From Nitzschia sp. DOCU1 (taxonomy: Eukaryota > Bacillariophyta > Bacillariophyceae > Bacillariales > Bacillariaceae), in contig OX595988.1 in assembly GCA_951394045.1 (NCBI GenBank), positions 2,123,352 through 2,187,351 on the forward strand: a stretch of DNA of 64,000 nt, written 5' to 3'. Below, in pieces: positions 27,170-36,624 of this stretch (the stretch's first letter is position 1; every line of letters starts with the position of its first letter). The translations under genes and the position numbers were made by a program. Below the pieces are notes generated by a model. That model was not told the origin of the DNA. It was given only the letters and a program-made list of their open reading frames with translations, and ran no database searches.

Positions 27170-27851
27170 GGTGTTGCGAAATATGGAGGTTTTTGTTTTT
27201 GCTCTACTTAAAAGGGACGAAACGTCGACCAAAGACCAACTTGCGCTTGTGATTGGTGGTTGTCGTCTCGGATCCGATGGGGGGATCCGACCATCGCCGA
27301 TCTGAAAAGAAATCCTTGCAAGATATTTGCTATCCGTACATACCACGGAGCGGAGCACTCGTACCATGACATAATGTGAAATACTGTCTGTACGATACCA
27401 CAATACCTTTGCAAATACAGAGTCTGTGCTGGGGCTCCACGTGGATTTTCGGAAATAGCCGTGGACAGCCCGTCAACCGACCGTACCACGTATGATACCT
27501 GGTATCGTACAGGGTGGCTGGGTGAAGTATCATACCAGGGGGGGGAACCAAAGCAAGAGGTTCGCTTCTCCCTCTAAGATTTTTTGGCGATGCAGCGAGC
27601 CGCTTCGTTAAAGAATGACCCACCATACATACCGGTACCGGTAGCTCCTTTCACTTGGATACGCGAAACAACGCACCGCGTACCGTGCGTGGTGCCAGCT
27701 TCCGAGAAATTAAACGCTTACAATCGTTGTCTTGATCGTCGTTCTAAATTTGGATAAGGCATAGTGCACGAAAAGCTGGATAGGACGCTAAAGATCCGAA
27801 AACAAGTATTCAGCTATTTGTAGTCAACGTCAGGGAATCATTTGCCATAAG
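27170..27851. other. Intergenic region rich in TACC(N)GGTA palindromes
   Basis: Contains GATACCTGGTATC (27494-27506), an inverted ATACCAG at 27533, and TACCGGTACCGGTA (27630-27643). No gene or RNA was recognised. It includes the promoters of two divergent genes. Confidence 0.45.
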
Positions 27852-29618
27852 ATGAAGTGGACTTCTACCCTACTTTTCTGGTCCATTGGGACGAGGTATG
27901 GCGTTGCGCAGGACGTCTTTCAATGCCCCCTCTGCGGCGAAGGGAAGGAACTCACAAACCCAAGTGGTGTAGTATCCATTCCGCAGAATGGTGATTTCGC
28001 CTGTCAGACGCTGGTAGACTTCGCGCTACAAGGGGGCATCGACCAACAAACGTGTGCTTTCTTGGAATCGCTGGTGCAGACACCGTGCGGGTGCAGAGAT
28101 TCTCTTGGTGCAAATGAAACTCTTGGTGCAAATGAAACTGCAGCCCCTACAGAGTCACCAACACTTGCCCCTACATTCGGTCCAGCTCCAGATTGCTACG
28201 AGGACTTGAACAATATTCTCAAACGAGAATTGGCTCTCACATCGACCCAACTACAGATCGGCAGGACCTACACTCTTTGTCCCGATACTGTGTATTTCAT
28301 CGGAAGATTGAATCCAGCAAACGGACTATTTGAAGGTGGTTTCGATGCTATCACACCAAGACCAAATGTGCACTACAAGTGCGGTGAAAGTGGGTCTTCA
28401 TCCAACAGCTGTAGACTTCTGGACGGTACATTTCAAATTATTAGCTTCGGGGGAGACGCGGAACATACGAATGTTACTTTCCAAGGATTAACGATCGAGT
28501 CTGCACTCAATGGCGGCGTTCTTGCTGCCAGACCAGGAGACTTGCATTTTGTAGACTGCATTTTCAAGGTAAGCACCATGCTTGTTGGAGTGTCCGCGCA
28601 TATCATTTCACTGCGGCTTACTTTCGCGATTATTCTGGGACTGAAAGAATCATGAAAATCTTGGTCCTGTCCATATTCTGTTTGACAGTCCACTGGTCCG
28701 TCGGCTGTCGAGCGACGAACGTGGGCTGTCTGACTCGGACTTACCCGGAGTAATACAATCTTATGGGGAGGGACGCATGAGGGGTTCATGGGTCGATCCG
28801 GACCCAGCTCAGGGTACAGAGGATCGTCGACTTCAAGGCTCGGAGGCTCTTACGACGTTAACGATGAGCTTCCAGAGGTGTGTTTTTGAAGTAAGTGCAC
28901 ACAAACACATGACGGGTGGGAATGTTGCGTATATTCGAGATGCCTCAATCTAAGTCCCCGCAGGGGAATAAACTTGTCGGAGACTTCGCAAATACTGGGA
29001 TGGTAACAAGTGTGACTCCGGAGACGATTCTCATCTTCGAAGATGTCGTTTTTCGAAACAATGACTACGGCGACAGCAATCTCAAGGTAAGTAGTTGTAG
29101 GTTTCTCATTGGCACAGTAACTGTGACTTCCGCTCATAGTATGTACAACGACGAAACAGTCGTCTGCTGTCGCAATTCTCAGCAGAGGTCCGCTGACGAT
29201 CAAGGACTCCTGCTTCATTGACAATTCCTTTGTTCGTGACAGCGCTGTTATTACCTTTGCAGGCACCGAGTTGGATGTAAGCAACAACTTCTTGAGTCCT
29301 GTTGACGACACCCTGAAATGCTCTTTCGTGACAACATACTCGGACGAAGCCGCATGGGAAGCTGGCACTAACCTGACTTGCACAGAGGCAGAAGCGGATT
29401 CTTGCCAATCGGATATCCCGCCCGTCGCTCCACCCCAACCAACGCCAGTGGGAGATCAACCCACCAGGGTTCCTGTCCCAAAAGTTACGCTTGCTCCGGT
29501 GGTACCACCGCCCACACGGAGTCCGGCAAACTCCCCCGCTTCGGGCTCGGCCTTTCGCGCTGGAGGTGCTATTGCCGTGGCCCTGTTTTCGGTGCTGGGA
29601 CTTTTCTGTTTGTTGTGA
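27852..29618 (+). CDS. Secreted Cys-rich plus parallel beta-helix protein with C-terminal membrane/GPI anchor
   Basis: Modelled as join(27852..28568, 28648..28890, 28964..29086, 29160..29618), 513 aa; all junctions are phase 0 with GT-AG ends. A signal peptide (MKWTSTLLFWSIG...VAQ) is followed by a Cys module, CPLCGEGKEL...CQTLVDFALQGG...C...TPCGC, homologous to both modules of the gene at 19544. Then comes a Pro/Thr linker containing a tandem LGANET duplication, then a right-handed beta-helix with rung-like repeats FVDCIFK, FQRCVFE, FEDVVFRNN, IKDSCFIDNS and LDVSNNF. A Pro/Val-rich stalk and the hydrophobic end AGGAIAVALFSVLGLFCLL suggest a GPI or membrane anchor. The beta-helix resembles pectate-lyase-like surface proteins; no catalytic residues can be assigned. 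Exon 4 start (29160) is the least certain. Confidence 0.78.
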
Positions 29619-30572
29619 CCGTGCTGAGTTGTTGTTTTTGAAATCGTTGAAGTCTGTTCAGTCGATGTAGTTTACGACGGCAGCTTCCCATGAAGGGTTC
29701 AGTCGTAATCAGGATAGTTTATCTATGGCGTAAGGTTGCTAGTTCTCAACGGAGTGAGGGCATGCGGTAGCTTTAGCACAGTGACATGTACTCTCGTGCT
29801 AGTGCTAGCACTATGTCACCCCCTTGATTTCTTTGCTACTCCATTATTATGTAAAAGGATGATCATTCACTCTCTAGTAGAGAGTGGAACAAAAGCTGTA
29901 TGATAACGGGCTGTTCATGATAGCTCCAGAGCCCTAGCTGCTGCACGCGAGTGAGTCGTCCACGACGGGAGCATCACTGGGTATTCCGCGCCGTTTTGCT
30001 TCGGGATTCTAATCACAATTCACGGCTCGATACATGTGGAGCTATGGCATTCAAAATGTACGAGGGGGCATGTATGCTCAACGTCGACCTTTTACCAATG
30101 GGGATCTGGATGGTCTAACGCTATGTCCAATCTCACTGTTGATGATGACATGCATCGTCAAACCACGCTAAAAAATATATTGGATGTTGATCATCTTGCT
30201 ATGAGTAATATCTACTATTACAGCTATAGTACTAATAGGACTGGCGTTCATGTTTTTGCCACCAACGGTACTATTGAGGCATGACACAATATCATACACA
30301 ATTACCGATTAATTACGTAGTTGTTGTTCTACGAGCAGATCGTAGCGACCTGCCTACGCGCCAGGCCACGGTAAGTACCTAGTATCATATCTTTAACCTA
30401 CGTCATAGAGCGGACTCAGGGTCAAAGTCTGGTAAAAACCGCAGACATGACATACCTGGTACTTGTTTTGTTGGGGCCCTTGTCGTATTTCCTTGGTTGC
30501 TCGTTCAAACACCATCGATTGCTATTGCTTTGCTTCTATTGACCGCCTCCAGCAGCAAAACTTTCCAAACAA
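29619..30572. other. Intergenic with palindromic motifs and a gene relic
   Basis: Contains TACCTGGTA (30453-30461), an inverted CTCTCTAGTAGAGAG at 29870-29884 and the homing-endonuclease-like relic described separately. No intact gene. Confidence 0.35.
30016..30168 (+). pseudogene. Short relic resembling the 'YGI-NVRGG' motif of GIY-YIG-linked proteins
   Basis: In one plus-strand frame the sequence reads FTARYMWSYGIQNVRGGMY, then stops at about 30168. A YG(I/F)(D/N)NVRGG string accompanies GIY-YIG nuclease-like domains in algal and viral proteins as I remember them. Only this piece survives, with no flanking domain, so it is a fossil at best. Confidence 0.3.
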
Positions 30573-31292
30573 ATGAAAGCTTTGTCCTTACTTTTGTTGG
30601 GCCTTACATGTGGTGAAGGTCTGGCGTTCGATCTGTCCAAGGCCAAACTGTCTTCGGGAACGGCACTTTACAGTCACCTTGATAGGCGAAATTTGCTTAA
30701 ATCGTCTGTTCCGGCTTCCTTTGGGTTTGTTGCCTTTTTAGCGCAAGGAAAGCCATCCTTTGCTGCTGCTGGGTCGCCACCGACCGCTGAAGAGCTTGGG
30801 CGCATCAAGCAGGGCTACAAGCAAATTCAATACCTCCTTGCTAATTTTGAGCAGGAGACAACTATTTGCAGGGAGAATGGTGGCGAATGTAAGCGAGATG
30901 CAGAGCCAATAAGAAGAGGTAAGCGCTAGTCTGTCGTAGTGTTGAAGGCCTTCGTGTATCCAACCAAATACCAACCAAATCTCGTCTGGGCCGCAGTGCT
31001 TGGACTTCGAAGTACGACTGACCCCTTGTTTCAGATCGACAAGGTGTTTTCGAAAGTTAAGAATATGGATCTTGATCCTGACCAGCTGGAGGCGTTTTTC
31101 GAAGCTTCAGAGGATTGGAATTCGGCGATGAATATGAGCAATTCAATGGCGTTCATCTCCCAGTTCGGTGAGTACAATCCAGGAGGCGGCAAGGATGAAG
31201 TTCTCAAATATTTGAACGAAAGCAAGAAGCAAGTGGAGTTGGCTTCAAAGTCTCTGAAAACGATTATGGATTGTCTTGGTATTCAAGAATAG
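30573..31292 (+). CDS. Thylakoid lumen protein, possible extrinsic photosystem II-type helical bundle
   Basis: Modelled as join(30573..30918, 30997..31292), 213 aa; the 78-nt intron (GTAAGC...CCGCAG) gives R-R-V-L-G across a phase-1 junction. The N-terminus has two targeting steps: a signal peptide ending GLA|FDLSKA (plastid import), then DRRNLLKSSVPASFGFVAFLAQGKPSFAAA, a twin-Arg thylakoid lumen signal. The mature part (~150 aa) is all-helical: EELGRIKQGYKQIQYLLANFEQ, LGLRSTTDPLFQIDKVF, FEASEDWNSAMNMSNSMAFI and ESKKQVELASKSLKTIMDCL. Helical lumenal proteins of this size in diatoms include the PSII extrinsic subunit Psb31 and PsbQ'; this may be such a paralogue, but I cannot confirm the family. 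Confidence 0.8.
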
Positions 31293-32370
31293 ACAGAATA
31301 GAAATAAGTTGCTACACCAAATCGGTACAGTAAAAGAATGATTTTATGCTTATCAGCCTCTTTCTGATAACTTCGCAAACACATCGAGCTCCAAAGCTCA
31401 AAGTTTTCGAGCACTCAAGCTAGCTACCAGCAGAAGTCATTCTACTATACTATCATTCCTACTACCCGCAACGGCATGCTCACTCAGTCTGTCCAACAAA
31501 TTTCTACTCAGCGGGGAGTCAGTCGCACTCGTCGTCGCGCCAACGGGGTTGCGCGGGCATGCGCGGTCCACCCATAGAAGTCCAACCAATTTTCAGTCTG
31601 CGGTCCATTGCATCGTCTCGTTGTGTCACTTTTGCTCCATTTGGATCGCTCGCATCATTACCATCAGATATTGTGCCTGTCTGCGGTCCATTGTATCGTC
31701 TCGCTATGTCACTTTTGCTCCATTTGGATCGCTCGCATCATTACCATAACACCCGAAGGGATACCCGAGTAGTACAGCACACCCGTATGGTTGTTTCGGC
31801 CCCGATAACTAGTACTAGCAGTCTCATGATCTTCAAGAGGGCTCGCTGAACATTTCCTGGTACACGTCACACGAGAAGCACCGATTGTTTGAACTTACAG
31901 AACCAGGGAGTGGTGTGCTCCATTCCACTTTCCAACAATGTTTCGGTTTCAGCCATGTATTATCACCCAAGTTTGCGCATATTCTCTTGGTTGCAATTCG
32001 GTATGTCAACTTAAGCTGTGATCGATCGTGTTAGAGCCGCGACGAGAACCTTGAAAAATCCATCCCTACTCGGCCTGTGACGAGATTCGATTCGACGCAA
32101 TTATCATGAGCGACCAAACGAATCAGACCACAATTTTCTGAGGCCGTCGTATTGATGCGTTTGCTCATTTATCTCGCCGATGATTCACTATAAAGTTTGA
32201 GATCACGACGAATGCTCGCATTCGGGAGAGTGACAATTTCCAATTAACTGAGGCTGCTTCATTCTCAGCAACGTTGTCGTATAAAAAGTGCTATTCTAAC
32301 AGTGAATTGGTTGCAATTTTTATTACAGAACGCCAACGGTCGGCTTCCCTTGTCGTCTGAAGATATTTGG
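31293..32370. other. Intergenic, includes a 69-bp direct repeat
   Basis: Apart from the repeat listed next, no gene or RNA was recognised over 1.08 kb; both flanking genes end here. Confidence 0.4.
31596..31747 (+). repeat. 69-bp direct repeat, two copies 83 bp apart
   Basis: Copies 31596-31664 and 31679-31747 begin GTCTGCGGTCCATTG and end CATCATTACCAT, differing at about three positions and separated by 14 bp. A local duplication with no coding frame of its own. Confidence 0.92.
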
Positions 32371-33327
32371 TTAGTATAATTTGAGGAGAGCCGGTTGCTC
32401 CCCGAAAGAGACCAATGATACTGGCGAGAGCTTAATTCGGCCATGTTTCGGCCATGAACAGGATTGTTCACTCGAATCGAATTCATCGCTCGATGAGGTT
32501 GAGGGTGCGTCTCCAAGAATGCTTGTCAATCTCATCGATGTGCTATCGTTTGCGATCAGGAGAATTGCGAGTTCCCCAACAGCGCGTCGAATAGTGAAAT
32601 AGTTGCTCTTTGTCCCAGTACAGCTCCGGATTCGGATGGCGGTGACTTGGCGGTGCCGCACAGTGAGATCTTCGACTTGGGCAACAAATTCCATTGCAGT
32701 CAACACAGCACAGAATGCAATCTCCGAGGGCAGTAATGTACAGAGTGAGGTGTCGTGACAACTGACCAGCTCGATGACGAGCTGCGAGACTTCATGAACC
32801 TTCGCAACCGCGTGGTTATGTGTGTCTCGCGGGAAGAAGCAAAGGAATTGGTGCAAGAAGCAGTTTGGTGTTGCTGGATGCAGCCGCCATTTCAGGGCTT
32901 GAATGATTGGAAGCTCCATTCGAACAACATCTGTGGCTGAAAATTCGCCACGGCAAAGCCTTATCAAATCGTCCAATGTGACCGCCATGGAGTCTATAAG
33001 CTTTGTAGCAAGAAAGAGGCATGTGATTGACACCACTTTGAAGGTCGTTGGCGAATGAATCAGCCCGCACGCGATCGAAGTTTCCAAATAAATGGCAGCA
33101 ACTGAAACTGCTTCTCTCGACAATGAGGGACATTTCATTGTGAGACCATACATCCACGCTAGCATTGTTTTTCGCCATGACGGTTTAACTAGAAAATTGT
33201 CGCAATTTTGGATTGAGTCCGAATTTGACCATCTGCTGTCTAGATGGTGACGGTGATGTCGTTCGTTCACCAATAGAATGCCAACGATACGCCGAGTATC
33301 ATTGCACACCGTCATGTGGTCGTCCAT
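32371..33327 (-). CDS. Diatom-type cyclin (second copy)
   Basis: 318 aa from the first ATG (MDDHMTVCNDTRR); the frame opens slightly upstream on TTG. The cyclin box is visible in SWRKTMLAWMYGLTMKCPSLSREAVSVAAIYLETSI, FKVVSITCLFLATKLI and LDDLIRLCRGEFSATDVVRMEL, followed by LKWRLHPATPNCFLHQFL at the start of the second fold. It shares the CRGEFS/A-type and W-R-L-(N/H)-P-(P/A)-T signatures with the first cyclin, 7.2 kb away, but is diverged and His-rich at its N-terminus. A Ser-rich tail (STSSSDEFDSSEQSCS) may be phosphorylated. It is divergent from Vps4. Confidence 0.85.
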   Translation of the reverse strand: MDDHMTVCNDTRRIVGILLVNERHHRHHLDSRWSNSDSIQNCDNFLVKPSWRKTMLAWMYGLTMKCPSLSREAVSVAAIYLETSIACGLIHSPTTFKVVSITCLFLATKLIDSMAVTLDDLIRLCRGEFSATDVVRMELPIIQALKWRLHPATPNCFLHQFLCFFPRDTHNHAVAKVHEVSQLVIELVSCHDTSLCTLLPSEIAFCAVLTAMEFVAQVEDLTVRHRQVTAIRIRSCTGTKSNYFTIRRAVGELAILLIANDSTSMRLTSILGDAPSTSSSDEFDSSEQSCSWPKHGRIKLSPVSLVSFGEQPALLKLY

Positions 33328-33869
33328 AGTCGCGTAGGCCAAGGATCTTACCCTACTGCATGCTTTGGCTTTCGTCTTCCTGATGTGCGATGTTTTGTTT
33401 CCTTTAGGCTGTTGATGCTACAGACAGCAGAATGATGCTCTTGGTGAAGAAGACTTTCAACATTTGAGTGAGGGATGGATTGAAAAAAATCCCTTTAGCG
33501 ACGTTGGGCGGCGCGTATCGCCGAAAATATTGTCCGTACTGGCGCGCGATAAACATGAACCGGAACGGACGAGTCGCTTTCCAGTACTACTGGTACGACA
33601 ACTGTCTGTATGTCGTACCGGTACTGAATGAAGACATTGACGTGGGTCGAATCGGTCATTCAATTCTTGGATCAACACGCATGCACGACATGCTTTTTCG
33701 ATTTTGTTCGTGACGCGTTCCGTTAGGTCGTCTCGCGACAACAAAGCCTGGCGGGTGTCCACCGAGAAAGGGCGAGAGAAAAGAGGAAACACTTCCAATC
33801 CCAAGGAAGAGACTATCATTAGGCTGAGAGATTTGCAGGCAGCACTGTTCCTTAAGAATACAATTGAGA
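33328..33869. promoter_or_regulatory. Divergent intergenic region between cyclin and Vps4
   Basis: 542 bp containing the palindromes ACTGGTACGACA and GTACCGGTAC (33615-33624). The short ORFs in it overlap in all frames without family sequence, so they are rejected. Confidence 0.4.
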
Positions 33870-35288
33870 ATGGAGAATAGTTTCGTGCCACAAGCAATTG
33901 AAATTGTGTCAAAGGCTATCGAAGCCGACAATGCTGGTGACTATGAAAAGGCACTGTCGCTCTACCGGGACGCCCTCGGCCGCTTCACAATGGGACTCAA
34001 GTACGAGAAGAATGAAGCGAGGAAAAAGCTGGTGATTGAACGAGTGGAAGGGTACATGAAACGTGCCGAAGAACTGCGGGACTACATTGCCAAGCAGAAT
34101 GAACTGGAGAAGTCAGGTGGAGGTGGAGCTGCGACAAAAAAGGCCGGCGACAAAGACGAGGACGAAGACGCGGAGAAGAAGAAACTCCGTGGTGCACTTG
34201 CGGGTGCCATTGTATCAGAGAAGCCAAATATCAAGTGGGAAGACGTCGCTGGCCTTGAAAATGCCAAGGAAAGTTTGAAAGAGGTGCGTACATACTGATA
34301 TTTGTTTGACCCCCAATTGAGTCCTCCAATTGTGGTCCCTCAGCATTTGCTTCTTTAGACCGTAATTCTGCCGACTAGATTTCCTCAGCTCTTTACGGGG
34401 AAACGCAAGCCTTTCAAAGGGATTTTGCTATACGGACCACCCGGAAATGGCAAATCCTACCTCGCCAAAGCGGTGGCCACCGAAGCCGATGCGACATTCT
34501 TCTCCGTCAGCAGTGCCGATTTGATATCCAAGTGGCAGGGCGAGTCCGAGAAGCTTGTGCGCAATCTTTTTGAAATGGCCAGAGAATCAGAAGGGGGACG
34601 TGCCATTATTTTTATCGATGAAGTGGATTCGTTGTGCGGAAGCCGAAGCGAGGGTGAGAGCGACTCGTTGCGTCGCGTCAAGACTGAATTTCTGGTGCAA
34701 ATGGATGGTGTCGGCAAAAGCGATGCGCAGATCCTTGTTCTTGGAGCGACGAATATCCCATGGGAGTTAGATGCGGCTATTAGACGGCGTTTTGAAAAGC
34801 GAGTCTACATTCCTCTGCCCGAGGCCGAAGCCCGGGCGTACATGGTCAAGTTGAATCTGGGCGACACACCGAATGATCTGGAAGAAGACGACTTTGAACG
34901 GCTTGGAGAGATAACTGAAGGTGCCAGCGGCTCTGATATCAAGGTTCTAGTGAAGGAGGCACTTATGGAACCTCTGCGAAAATGCCAACAGGCCCAACAA
35001 TTTATTGTCGACAGCAATGGAAACTACATTCCTTGCGAAAATCATCCGAATTGCCCCCATTGTCCTCCAAAATTAGAGTCAGACCCCCCGGGCAAGGATT
35101 ATACATGCAAAAGGTGTGGCGCCATACGCATGCAGCTGTGGGATGCCCCGGCGGACAAGCTACAAGCTCCCGTTGTCAAACGAACTGATTTTGAGAAGGT
35201 CATGAGACACTCCTGTAGAACAGTATCTGACGACGAGCTAAAGCGTTTTCAAGAGTGGACGAAGTTGTTTGGGCAAGATGGGGCGTAG
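33870..35288 (+). CDS. VPS4: Vps4 AAA ATPase with Cys-rich insertion in the beta domain
   Basis: Modelled as join(33870..34283, 34359..35288), 447 aa, ATG at [10 protein letters not shown]; the phase-0 intron yields [16 protein letters not shown]. Residues 1-80 are the MIT domain ([21 protein letters not shown]). The AAA core has Walker [14 protein letters not shown] (Asn where most have Thr), pore loop [10 protein letters not shown], Walker [11 protein letters not shown], and Arg fingers in [16 protein letters not shown]. Vps4 disassembles ESCRT-III at endosomes, the midbody and the nuclear envelope. Unusually, the small beta domain contains [14 protein letters not shown]...YTCKRCGA, i.e. 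paired CxxC-type motifs able to bind zinc, before the normal ending [22 protein letters not shown]. The acidic linker [12 protein letters not shown] is also long. Confidence 0.95.
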
Positions 35289-35350
35289 CATACCGGTAGC
35301 CAAGCACAGTTTAGTTGTACCTTATTCTTGAGGAAGCCTTTCGCGTCGAT

Positions 35351-36106
35351 TTACCACCATTGAATGAAGCAACCATGGGGGAGTATCCGATTCGTTGGTG
35401 CAATCATTGTCAGGCCGTGGATACCACCTGGTGATCCAAAACAGTCCTGGAGCTTAGGTGCTTGTGAGAAACCATGCTTTTCGTACCACTGTACTAGTTT
35501 GCCAGATCCACTATCGTCGCAGACGATGACTGTAAAGTCGCAGCCTTGAATACTGTGTATCAGCGAGATAACTTCCAAAGCCCGAGTACCCACATCTTTC
35601 TTTCGATATGGCTCTTCTACGAACATGTAGATAATTGCGCCGACACCCACCATTACTTCTTTGCTCAAGCCATAGATATCGCTGACGGTTTCACGAATTG
35701 GGGGGATGGGTGGTCCGGGTTGCGTGGTGAATCCAAACCTTGCAATCTTTTCATACTTTGACGACCCGCTTGGCCGATAGTGAGCCTCTAGTACTGCCTG
35801 CCTTCCCTTGGGACACAGCACAAGGGGTGGTTCTTCTCGCTTCAAAATCGAATCAACCCGTATCAAGTTTGCCGCAAATCGGAGCCAGAGCCGCTTGAAC
35901 CGTGAAACTTCCGGAGGTGGCCGCACCTTCCACAGGATATCCTTGTGTCCGAGTTTTTCGTCAAGTTTGTCAGTCGGGTCGTCACAGCTGAATAGTGGCG
36001 AGCCGCGGGATTGGCGATGGCGACGATAACCCTCGGACGGTAGAAAGGCGTCGAGATGAAATATGGAAGTCACTGCAAGAATTAAAAATAGTAGTGTGCA
36101 TTTCAT
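35351..36106 (-). CDS. GNAT-family acetyltransferase, plastid-targeted
   Basis: 251 aa from MKCTLLFLILAVTSIFHLDA|FLPSEG, a signal peptide with the Phe-type plastid cleavage motif; an upstream ATG at 36130 and a GTG at 36148 are less likely starts. The C-terminal half is a GNAT fold: VGVGAIIYMFVEEPYRKKDVGTRALEVI contains the acetyl-CoA-binding R-x-x-G-x-G/A-type loop (RKKDVGTRA), TVIVCDDSGSGKLVQWYEKHGF is motif B. The central part is unfamiliar. Probable substrate is an amine or protein N-terminus in the stroma; specificity cannot be read from sequence. Its stop is 62 bp from that of Vps4. Confidence 0.82.
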   Translation of the reverse strand: MKCTLLFLILAVTSIFHLDAFLPSEGYRRHRQSRGSPLFSCDDPTDKLDEKLGHKDILWKVRPPPEVSRFKRLWLRFAANLIRVDSILKREEPPLVLCPKGRQAVLEAHYRPSGSSKYEKIARFGFTTQPGPPIPPIRETVSDIYGLSKEVMVGVGAIIYMFVEEPYRKKDVGTRALEVISLIHSIQGCDFTVIVCDDSGSGKLVQWYEKHGFSQAPKLQDCFGSPGGIHGLTMIAPTNRILPHGCFIQWW

Positions 36107-36624
36107 GATTGTGAAAAAGTCAAATGTCATCCCATTTAGCAGGTTCACAGTGCAAAGTTAGAGTCGGTGTAGCATAGAGTGGGAATATGCACATTGGACT
36201 CCAGCATCAGCTCGGCTTTCCGATGACACAAAGAGGAGTGTGACATCAGGCCATCTTACGGCGTTGAAGTTGTTGGGGGATTTGTTGACGGAGCGCGACT
36301 TTCGATGCTTCTTGTTGCCAACAAAATCCCCCCTTTTCCGAGTCTCTCGAACGCGCGCGCATTGCGGCCGAGGAGAGGAGGTGGGGCACGCGCGCAAGCT
36401 GGCTGGCCACGCTCGAAATCCGAACGTTTGCTTTTTCGCGATCAGAGAATGCCAAAAATGATTCTCTCATTCTCATCATGTTACAAATCGCATTTCCGCT
36501 ATTAACACGACGACGCATTCAAGTTGTTGTCGGGAAGAAGAGCCGCAATCATCGAAAAGGGCAGTGAGACAAAGCATTGTATAGAATTCTTGCGATCGAG
36601 TCCTTGAATTTTGAAATTGTCGTC
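36107..36624. promoter_or_regulatory. Divergent intergenic region (GNAT / 633-aa gene)
   Basis: 518 bp. Alternating CGCGCGC near 36350 and an imperfect inverted ATTCTC/GAGAAT stretch at 36445-36475 were seen, no named element. Confidence 0.35.
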
